The translations under genes were made by a program, and so were the position numbers. DNA of 64,000 nt from Alnus glutinosa (taxonomy: Eukaryota > Streptophyta > Magnoliopsida > Fagales > Betulaceae): positions 4,915,501-4,979,500 of the forward strand of contig NC_084892.1 of assembly GCF_958979055.1 (NCBI RefSeq). The letters are read 5' to 3'. Positions 55,767-64,000 of this stretch are shown here, piece by piece. The notes below the pieces were generated by a model. It ran no database searches, had not been told where the DNA came from, and saw only the letters and a program-made list of their open reading frames with translations. Each line of letters opens with the position of its first letter. Position 1 is the first letter of the stretch.

Positions 55767-57704
55767 CTCAAACAAAATCGCAATAGAGAAGACAACAAAT
55801 AACTGGTTTGTGTCATTATTGACCTTTCATTTCTCTCCACAGGTAGTAGTTAATAACTGAGGTTCATTTGTTATCATTCCCTTCCACAATAGAGAAGACA
55901 AAACAAACAATGGGTTTTTAACTGCTACAAATATGATGATGTATGTAAAATTTTATTAACACAAGCCAGTACATTGCACCGGTTTTTCATTAGAATTAAA
56001 TATGTTAAAAATATATAAATTAAAAATAAAAAAGGTTATAGACTCAGAGGAATTTATTACCAATTAAAAAGCACTTGGACAATAGCCTTCGAAACGGAAC
56101 CCTCTTGATGGTTCGTTGAGTATTGCATAAAACTTACCGCAATAACTTTCATCTACGTGATCAAGATGGCTCAAAATGGAATAAGAGATTTTGTAGCAAA
56201 TTCCCAGCAAACACTCGTTAAGCTCTTTTTCAAAAGGAAGTTAAGAAACTGTAAAATGACATAAAAAAACTAAAGGGCATTCATATCAATTGTATGCATG
56301 TTTCATTGTCAATTGACAAAATTTGAAACAAACTTTATGTGAATCATAATCGGGATAATGATTGTACATTCCTTACAAATCTTGGAATGGCATAAAAAGA
56401 AGTCCAACGGTCATTCTGAACATCCTCTGAACATCCTTTCGGTCGTCAAAATGGAGTACGCTGAGGAAGTAAGGATTCTAGCCGATCTTTGTATCTCATT
56501 TATCTAGGTCATATACTAAACTTTACAAATTGATTCTTCAATTTAAGTAATCTTCGTCATTCTTCCGATAATCGACCATGACTTGCATAAAAGTTAAAGT
56601 TATGCAATAGGAAACTCAACAGGCTTAATCTTCGTAATCTTAACTAAAAAAGGCATCAAGTAACGAAAGTGAACCATATCAATGATTACACAATCATTTA
56701 GTCTATTTTCATCCTTAATAGGAACAAATGGCAATGAAACGCTCAAATCCGACCTCACAAATATTCGCATTCGAATGTGGATGTCGCCACAAAAATATGA
56801 TGATGAATGAAATGATCAAATCCTTCATGCTCTTGTTTTAAATAGTGTGCGACCACCGGAGCCTAATCCTATCAATTTGCCTTGTAAAATCCATTCTTAT
56901 AGTTTTAAAGAATTTGCTGATGTTCGATTATGATCATCATTCTTTAAGATATTGATCCACTCCTTGTAGGACTGTAAAATATAAAATAGAAAATGAAAAA
57001 CTAGTCACATAAAAAGATAATTAAGGGAAAAAAAAAAAAAACCTAACAGATCTGGTATTATTTGGAGAGCCAAGAGGCAATGAAGGATGTGTGCCCCATT
57101 ACGCACAGGACAGCAATAAAGACTAATTAAAAAGGCTTTCAAGTTATACTATAGATGGAAAATTTGTGGAGGATCTCAAAATGACAAGTTAAAATATTTT
57201 ACCACCCACGAATTAGTGAATTGTGTCTTCATATTTAGTTTTTATTTACATTTTTAATAAAAAAATACAAATAGCGTACATAATAGACTCTTTATCAAAT
57301 ATTAAACTTAATATTTGTCACTCTTTTTCTAAATTTAAAACACCAAAAACCCAATTTTTTAATAATATTTTTTTGCAAACAGCACAAAAATAGGAAAAAA
57401 TAGTATTTATTTAAAGACAATAATATTCATGGTAGTTATTGTGAATGATTAAAAAAAATATTAATTCAATGTAGAGAAATATCTAAAGAATTTGTTGTGT
57501 GATGGTTTCAAAAAGTGATTAACTAAAACCTTAAGTAAATTTTTAGAATTAAATTTAGAAAAATTATAAAGAGGTCATTGCAAATGCCTTGGGAGAAAAA
57601 AACAAGTAAAATCTGTCCTATACTCCTTTTTTTTTTTTCCTAAAAAAAAAATGTCTTTTTATCTTTACCATATGGAAAAAGCATCTGTCTCTATGACTTA
57701 TTAT
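55767..57704 (-). other. Intergenic region with an unidentified coding-like remnant
   Basis: 56080-56950 has a base composition and exon-like fragments suggestive of a decayed minus-strand gene: a possible acceptor TTTTACAG before YKEWINILKNDDHNR, a frame with SDLSVSLPFVPIKDENRLND, and DESYCGKFYAILNEPSRGF. The fragments are in different frames with stops between them. I do not recognise the family. The rest is AT-rich with nothing identified. Confidence 0.3.
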
Positions 57705-57796
57705 TTGGCAGCCCTCACCCAACTATTGCACAACCCCAATGTGCCTCGAGAGGTTGTGCAATAGTTGAGTAGAGTTTGTAATTTTAACATTTTCCC
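57705..57796. mobile_element. Small foldback MITE related to 29160-29292
   Basis: CAACTATTGCACAACC (57720-57735) and its perfect inverse GGTTGTGCAATAGTTG (57752-57767) form a 16-bp stem. The right end TTTTAACATTTTCCC matches the right terminus of the MITE at 29160, so the two share a terminal family. Confidence 0.7.
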
Positions 57797-58334
57797 ACTT
57801 TTTAACTAAACGGGTTGATAAAATCTTATCCAAAAAAATCTGAGTACGGTTATATGCATTCAGAGTTTCAAGTCAAATGTTTTCAAATGTTTTTGGTTTG
57901 TTTCTCACTTTGAATTTGTTGTCAACTAACCAAAGGAGCTTTTTAATGAGCATTTGTTTAATTCACGTGAAAGCAACCACTTGGTGGTGGATGTTGCTAC
58001 TCTGAAAAATTGTACAGTTAATAAAAAGTGATTCTGCTTAAAGCAACCACACAATAGATATTTGTTTTCATTTTAAAAAAGTCATTCAACTTAGTTGCTT
58101 AAAGAATCAAGCATATACAAGAAGCAAGAGAGAGATTTCTCTTACAATCTTTCCATATGTATTATATCCATAGGTTCTAAACTTCAATATAACCAAAAAT
58201 TGACATACACAAAAGGTTACGCAACCTATGCATGGATTTTTCAAAATTTTAACATAAAATAACTTTGTAGCAAATTCATGAGAGGATATACAAGAAAATT
58301 AATGAAGTCTAAATTTCTAAAAAATTACGAACTT
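57797..58334. other. Intergenic stretch, nothing recognised
   Basis: AT-rich, with AGCAACCAC repeated at 57972 and 58042 (about 70 bp apart) as the only pattern noted. Confidence 0.45.
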
Positions 58335-58516
58335 GTAAGAAAAATATGTACCTGTATATCATTTTTTCCAAAATCTCCCAATCCTGAGATTGAAATTAAA
58401 GCATTTTCTCGAACATCATGCGAAGGTAAGCAACAGAGAAGGGGTTGCATACTACAAATAACAAAAGCCAAATAGATGTTGGAACTTGAACGAGTCGCAC
58501 TACGATTACTCCCTAA

Positions 58517-59482
58517 GAGCACTAGTAACAGATTCCATATAATGGTTCCCTTCCCTATATTTAAGGAAAATTTGATAAAAAAAAACACCAAAAATTGACC
58601 CACAACAGTTACCCTAAATTTACACAATTTGGTTGGGTAGCTACAGTGCTACCCAATGTATTGGGTAGCACTGTAACTTCCTAATACCTTATTTTAATAA
58701 AAAAAATTCTATCTCTCTCTCCTCCCTCGCTCTCTCCTTCACGCGTCCCTCACTTCACCCGTCCTCCTTCCTTTCCCAACAAGAACGCCATGGCTGAACC
58801 AGCCGAACCAACCGAACTAGCCCAACTTCTAGCCCTCTATCAACAACCTCCACGGGCAACTAATTTTGTTGGGGCAACCGCTCGCCAACCTTTTTCTCTT
58901 CTAGTGACGGCCTGACCGGCTGGGCCTCCTCGCCAGAGAAGGGTCTTAGAGGTACCCGTACCACAATAGGCGCCGGTCTTCAATTGTGGCTTTCTTCGGA
59001 TGAAACCCCATTTGGGTTCTTGGTATTCACGTCCTCAGACTCCAATCCCTGTAGCAGAACACGAAATCAACCGGATCAGCTGGTTTTTGTGGCTTTCTTC
59101 GGATGAAACCCCAATTGTGAGGACTGGGCTGGTTTTTGTTTTGCTTCTACTCTGTTTGTGGGTTTTGGAAATTTGTTGGCATTCTTCTGCAAGTGGAACC
59201 AGATTTGTTGGTTTTCATTTGGTTTTCATCCAGGATTAGCCAGAGAAGATGAGAGCAAGAGAGTCTAGAGAGAGAAGACGAGTGGGAGAAGAAAAGAAAT
59301 TGACAAAAAATAAATAAAAGTAGGAAAGAGAAAAAATAATAAAATAAGAGTAAAAAATAATATTTAATTAGTATAGGGAAGATTAAAGAAATCTATTATG
59401 GGGTGTTTTTTTTTAGGAAAACAAAAAGTGGTTTTGTTCCCTAAATATAAGGAAAATGGTTGGAAAGCTGCTGCTAGTACTC
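58517..59482. mobile_element. 966-bp terminal-inverted-repeat element, TAA target duplication
   Basis: Begins GAGCACTAGTAACAG and ends with the inverse type CTGCTGCTAGTACTC, flanked by TAA at 58514-58516 and 59483-59485. The sister fragments read CCCTAAGAAAA uninterrupted. The interior has a GC-rich segment (58740-59240) with a short open frame starting MAEPAEPTELAQLLALY (58790) and a 26-bp direct repeat around GTGGCTTTCTTCGGATGAAA (58984 and 59090), likely captured sequence. No transposase. Confidence 0.8.
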
Positions 59483-59528
59483 TAAGAAAACCAAACACCG
59501 AAACATCAAAAACACCGCAACAATCTCA

Positions 59529-59790
59529 GGAGCTGTTTGGTAACCAATCCAAACCATTTCAATTTCCATTTCACTTCTCCCAAAAAAATCAAATCAAAAA
59601 CATTTCAACTTTTTTACACTTTTTACATCACATCAATAATTTTTTATTACTATTCAAATAAAAAAACTCACTACAAAACAAAACTTTTTCACTTTTCTAT
59701 AAAACATTATCAAATTCTATATCACACCAATCATTTATTACTACTATTCAAATAAAACATCCCATTTTCCACAACTTACCAAACAGGTCC
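59529..59790. mobile_element. 262-bp Tourist-like MITE, TCA target duplication
   Basis: Ends GGAGCTGTTTGGTAA and TTACCAAACAGGTCC are inverse complements. They are flanked by TCA at 59526-59528 and 59791-59793. Sister fragments at 42970, 46920 and 60955 read CAATCTCAACCA without it, a direct empty-site confirmation. Confidence 0.88.
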
Positions 59791-60165
59791 TCAACCACTT
59801 ACCCAAAAGCCCAAATAAAATGAAGAAAGCAATCAACGTTCATAAAAAGCTCGACTTTAACATACCGAACGAAAACGAAAAGAGCCGGTGGGAGAGAAGT
59901 GCGTACAGCCCTATTTGGAGTTGTCTTCTTCGTCTGCTTCTTTGGAGAGACATGCCAAGCAGTGAAAATGGAGCTCCCTCTCATCTGGACTAGGTTAGAG
60001 AGGGTGCAAACCGAAAAGAAAACATTATGTCTTTGATTTTCTAAGATGGTTGGCCTCAGGTCCGGCAAGGGGTAAGGGCAAGAAAATGGGGTATAGAGAA
60101 AAGAAGAAGAAGAAGATGCAACAGACGGGGAGAAAGGGTAAAAAAAGAAAGCAGTCAAAAGTTTC

Positions 60166-60777
60166 TGGTCTGTGACCTTTTTTTTAGGTTTTTTTGTTCC
60201 AACCGTTGAGTTCATATGCTGGATCGTCTAGTTTTTTAAATCTTTCCTTGAACTTATTTTGGACTTTTTCCCTAAACTCCGTTAACAAACAAAAAAACTC
60301 TAAACGGTCACGTTGTTGAAAATAAATTGAATGAAATAGTTGATAACATGCGCATTTCAAGTGGATCAACTATGTGCTCGATAAAGATGTTTGAAAAAAA
60401 ATATTTCAAATCAATTGACAAATCCTTCTGCTGAATATGATCATTAACCAACAATCCAACTATCACTCTGAAGTCATCAATATCTTTACGAACACCATCA
60501 AGATGCGATATGTTGCCAGCTTTCACCGAAGCAAAAGGAAACGTAACACTCACTCGGAAAAGGATTACAAGGATTTGATTTATGAAGTTACCGCAAAAGG
60601 ACTCACCATTAAGAAACCTTCTTAGGATCAGTGCAATAGCTCTAAAAAATTCTTTTGCATATTTCCGCTTTTAAATTTTGATCATTTCTTACTAGCTGGA
60701 GCCACTCCATACTCCATGTAGGTCTATTAAAAAATAAAAATAAACAATAATCATTTTTAGAAAAGATCGAAAAAAAT
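60166..60777 (-). other. Unidentified coding-like remnant between fragments 3 and 4
   Basis: On the minus strand 60640-60300 an open stretch reads GESFCGNFINQILVILFRVS, then VTFPFASVKAGNISHLDGVR and IDDFRVIVGLLVNDHIQQ, then DLSIDLKYFFSNIFIEHIVD. It could be an exon of an unknown gene; the same type of sequence may occur at about 56.1-56.7 kb. No domain is recognised and no start or splice pattern is convincing. Confidence 0.25.
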
Positions 60778-61320
60778 ACATACTTGTAAGAAAAATATAT
60801 ACCTGTATATTATTTGTCTCAAAATCTCCCAATCCTGAGATTGAAATTAAAGCATTTTCTCGAACTTCATGCGAACGTAAGCAACAAATAAAGGGTTGCA
60901 TTACGATTACTCCCTAAGAAAACCAAACACGGAAACATCAGACACTACACAACAATCTCAACCACATACCCAAAAACCCAAATAATATGAAGAAAGCGTT
61001 CATAAAAAGCTCTAGACTTTTAACATACCAAAAACGAAAAGACCGGTTGAGAGAGAAGCGCATACAGCCCTATTTGGAGTCGTCTTCTTCGTCTGCTTCT
61101 TTGGAGAGAGATGCGTGGACTAGTTTAGAGAGGGTGCAAACCGAAAAGAAAACATTATACGTGATGTGCCCGTGATTACTCTTTGATGGTTGGCCTTAGG
61201 TCTGGCAAGAAGGAGTAAGGGCAAGAAAATGGGGTAGAGAGAGAAATGAAGAAGAAGAAGTAGATGCAGAAGATCAAGGGGGGGGGAGAAAGGGTATAAA
61301 AAGAAAGAAATGTAGCGTAT
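60778..61320 (-). pseudogene. Unidentified 5' gene fragment, copy 4 of 4
   Basis: Uninterrupted by the two transposons of copy 3. It has a CT-rich leader near 61230-61320, a donor-like GTATGTTAAAAG near 61025, an acceptor CTTAG near 60915 and an exon-like piece LISISGLGDFETNNIQ before GTATATATT. About 30 bp of the first exon-like part is deleted relative to copy 3 (near 61115). It lacks the RSATRSSSN part. Confidence 0.45.
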
Positions 61321-61697
61321 GTTTGGTATTGTTTGAGGGACGCGTGTCATCGGCGAATTGAAAAGAGAGAAAGAGTCGAAAAAGCGAGGTAACGATAATT
61401 TGTTGAACCGGTCAAAAAGGTGAGTGTTGACTGTCTAGTAAAGGCTGTTTCATGCTGGTAATCTATGCATGGCGCGCGCGTGAAGACATTTATGCATGAT
61501 ATTTGTTTGTCTGACTCGCAGTAAATGCTCCAAGTGCCACCATAAAAAAAAAATCAAAAGTACAGATTTGGGATCAACGGTACAGATTTGATTCTGAGTC
61601 TAAAATAAACTTGAAAAAAGCTTTTTGTTAATACTTTGTAATAAAAATTATTTGTTAATGATTTGTCTTCTTTGAGTTGAAAGGAGCATTAATTAAA

Positions 61698-62103
61698 GGT
61701 TAAATATAATTTACCCTCGAAGTTGCTATTTATTTTCAATTCGGTTTTAGAAGATTAAAAATTTACAATGCGTCGCTCTCAAAGTTTTTAGAAGTTTTTA
61801 CAATGAAATTTTGATAATGTGCATGTCATGTGACTTTCTTTTTTTATTTATTTATGTAATTCACCCTTAGAGGGTAAAACAATATTGTTTTGAAGTGAGG
61901 GTAAAAAACAAAAATTTATGTAAAAAACAAAAATCATGTGACATATACTTGGTCAAAATTTCAACTGATTTGACGGTCAAACCAAATAAAATAGTTAAAT
62001 TGAAAATGTTGAAAATTTGAAGAGAACATATTACAAATGTTTAAACTTTGATAGTTGAATTAAAAATAGATGACAACTTCAAGAGATGAATCGTATTTAA
62101 CCC
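61698..62103. mobile_element. About 406-bp Mutator-type MITE
   Basis: Ends GGTTAAATATAATTTACCCT and CGTATTTAACCC are inverse relatives; internal arms (GTTGCTATTTATTTTCAATT and AATTAAAAATAGATGACAAC) pair as well. The flanks TTAATTAAA (61689-61697) and TTAATTAAT (62104-62112) differ at one base, a slightly decayed 9-bp duplication. Confidence 0.7.
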
Positions 62104-62439
62104 TTAATTAATTATTGTAACTAATTATTTATGTCCAGTAAATAATTAATTATTGGGAGAATAAGAACAAGATTAATGCTTTCTTGTATTTTCTTATTTT
62201 TCTTTTATTGTCTTAATTTAAAAATTAATCACTGAATTTATAGGATTTATACATGACTCACCTATGGATATTACAAATCAAATAATTAATTTTTGAGATA
62301 AGAAGATGAGAACAAAAAAAAATCCAAATACCAAGTCTCTTCTGTGAAATCCTCTTTAAAATAAATGCTCACCTACAACTTCTACCCTTTTTTATAGATC
62401 TTTCAATCAATCAGTAAAACACCAAAAATTTGTCCATAA

Positions 62440-63180
62440 GTGCGTTCGTAATAGCCTGACCTTATTAAAATTGTTTTAATTTTTAGATATTTTTGTGAGA
62501 CAATTTGATAAAAAATTTCAAAAAATTACTCCCAATAACTTCATCAGTTTAACTAAAAAAATTTGGTGAGTGATAATGAGTACTGTTCACTCGCCAAATC
62601 ATTAAAATACTATAAAAATTGTTATTTCCTTCTTTTTCTCACATGAATCAGTTTGAGCACAACACCACTTTTTTCCTTTCTTTCTCCCACGATGCGATGT
62701 TGATCTTTCTTCTTACATAGCACTCGTAATTATCATGAAGGATTTTGGGAAGAAAATAGTGACTCTTAAAGGAAAAACGAACCATACGAGTAAAAATATA
62801 GATTGAATGGAAAATGAATATTGGTTGAGGTAAATTATAATTGTGGAGGAAATGGTCTTATTTATAGCGTAAGCATATGAGATTTTTAAAAAATATGACC
62901 GTTAGGATAAGACAAATTTTCAAAAATATAACCGTTAGAATAAGTTAAATATTCAAAAATATGACCGTTAAGAAAAGAGAAACATTAAAAAAATATTAAA
63001 TAGAAGGAAAAAAAAAATCTGAAAATATATTATTTAAATGGAATAGTGATAGTGAATAGTTAAAATAGTGAAATTGCTATAGTGCTTTAAAAAAATGGCT
63101 CACCGAGAAAAGTGATTTTTAGCTATTTTAACTAATAAAATTTGGTGAGATTACTAAAAATGCTTTAAAGCGAATAAACA
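62440..63180. mobile_element. Inverted-repeat element with internal 37-bp tandem repeat
   Basis: The left side (TTTGGTGAGTGATAATGAG, TTTAACTAAAAAAA) and the right side (TTTTAACTAATAAAATTTGG, GGCTCACCGAGAAAAGTG) share inverted words. Inside, 62885-62975 has three tandem units containing AAAAATATGACCGTTA(G/A)(G/A)ATAAG. Termini are not precisely defined. Confidence 0.45.
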
Positions 63181-63446
63181 TGATGGAATTCCTTAAACTA
63201 TTAATTTTTATAATGTATTCTAATTAATTACAAAGAGGCTGCAATATCAGCCTTATGTTAATATTTTCTGTTAAATCTTAACCCACGCTCATCACACGTG
63301 TCATTACTTAAATGAGTCAAATGACCATTATTCCCCCTAAAATTTAGTAAAATACAACTATAACCTTCCTTTAAAAATAATAATAAATTTTTTAAAAAAA
63401 TAAAATAAAATCTCCCAAAGGCTAGTCATGGCTCTAGGGTGACTCA

Positions 63447-63705
63447 TATTAAGCATTCATTAGATAAAAAGGCATTTCAAAAGACTTGGTGGTAATTTAT
63501 CATGGTATCGGAGTAGATGTTTTGAATTCAAATCTTATTTATTTTATTTACTTATTATTTTAATTAAATATTTTACTTGTTGGGCCTGACTTATTAAAAA
63601 GGAGATTGAACTCACATGTAAGAGGGAGTGTTAAGCATTGATTAAATGATTTAAGTTTACATTTTCTTACTGACTTAAGTTTTTAGAATAAATGGTAATT
63701 TAACA
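63447..63705 (+). mobile_element. Very small TRIM-like LTR element
   Basis: A left repeat 63447-63502 (starts TATTAAGCATTCATTAGAT, ends GGTAATTTATCA) and a right repeat 63629-63705 (starts TGTTAAGCATTGATTAAAT, ends GGTAATTTAACA) are related; the right one has an extra 20 bp. Directly after the left repeat is TGGTATCGGAG, one change from the methionine tRNA primer site. Directly before the right repeat is AAGAGGGAG, a polypurine tract. Total length is about 259 bp with no coding region. No target duplication is evident. Confidence 0.55.
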
Positions 63706-64000
63706 ACCCAATAGCTGGCCATGGGTCTGACGCAACTCAAGCCAACCATAAGTCGGACCCATGACAGTGGGTTTTTCTATTTTCTTTGAATATTTTGTGT
63801 TATTTTTTTCTAAATTTTTTGGACTTCTATTTTTTGAATTTATAATAACATTTTTGTCTTATTGAAAAAAATTTAAGATTCTTTTTGTCTCTTTGTTGGT
63901 CTTATGAAAGATGTAGATTTTTTTTTTTTTATATATAGTTTGAAAAGGAATATCGACATAATTAATAATTTAAAAAGATATTAATAATTAAATAATAATT
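63706..64000. other. AT-rich end of window, nothing recognised
   Basis: An inverted pair around GGCCATGGGTCTGAC and GTCGGACCCATGACAG (63718-63770) is the only structure noted. Confidence 0.45.

Larger units (their letters stand above)
58335..60165 (-). pseudogene. Unidentified 5' gene fragment, copy 3 of 4, split by two transposons
   Basis: Right part 59791-60165 on the minus strand holds the CT-rich leader and an exon-like piece (SSIFTAWHVSPKKQTKKTTP, then NRAVRTSLPPALFVF). Left part 58335-58516 holds the second exon-like piece (GSNRSATRSSSNIYLAF, then LISISGLGDFGKNDIQ followed by GTACAT). The intron-like middle is interrupted by a 966-bp element (58517-59482) and a 262-bp MITE (59529-59790). 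Sister copies show both empty sites. No continuation of the gene follows on the left. Confidence 0.5.

Noticed and set aside
62885..62975. CRISPR-like spaced repeats
   Set aside because: Three contiguous 37-bp units without unique spacers in a plant genome; a plain tandem repeat.

Overview
This window is nuclear DNA from a flowering plant, most likely a woody core eudicot. The evidence is the introns with GT/AG borders, the AT-rich spacers, the density of MITEs, SINEs, TRIMs and LINEs, and genes of the plant PR-2 family. A Fagales or other rosid tree is a guess that the sequence alone cannot settle. No rRNA, functional tRNA, organellar or bacterial signal was seen.

The core is a tandem array of beta-1,3-glucanase (GH17, PR-2 type) genes, all on the minus strand. 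There are three intact two-exon genes (4747-6246, 14851-16357, 26601-28064). Two are decayed pseudogenes (41172-41756, 52908-53854), two are short internal fragments (about 10.8 kb and 22.5 kb), and one orphan upstream flank has no gene (38.2-39.3 kb). Each intact gene encodes 345 residues with a signal peptide and the two catalytic glutamates, and shares the same TATA box, W-box-like site and polyadenylation signal. The three proteins differ at only 5 to 9 of the last 282 residues, so the array is young. Copies A and B carry the same set of nested transposable elements in the same order. The duplicated unit is about 12 kb, and most transposon insertions predate the last A/B duplication.

Layout: 0-12.2 kb is unit A (terminal-inverted-repeat element, DnaJ pseudogene, gene 1, LINE fragment, Tourist MITE, a TRIM split by a hAT element, glucanase fragment, LINE-like repeat). 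12.2-23.9 kb is unit B (same order, plus a 2.4-kb 5'-truncated LINE). 23.9-32.6 kb is unit C (gene 3 with a rearranged upstream region carrying lineage-specific MITE and SINE insertions). 32.6-41.8 kb holds array debris, a large foldback, a SINE, two long AT microsatellites and the first glucanase pseudogene. 41.8-46.8 kb holds transposon coding regions: a possible CACTA remnant and a PIF/Harbinger element with an apparently intact DD47E transposase. 46.8-64 kb has no confident host gene. It contains repeated copies of an unidentified 5' gene fragment, a Mutator-like element with a 9-bp target duplication, a SINE, the second glucanase pseudogene, a second LINE copy, several MITEs and a very small TRIM.

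Functionally, the three glucanases are expected to be secreted endo-hydrolases of beta-1,3-glucan (callose or fungal wall), probably defence or stress induced. The transposase is the only other gene that looks intact. I found no wholly new biological system. The most distinctive points are a dinucleotide repeat lying directly on the 5' splice site of each glucanase, the clear insertion chronology from sister empty sites, a hAT element that seems to carry a piece of an iron-sulfur scaffold gene, and four copies of an unidentified 5' gene fragment.
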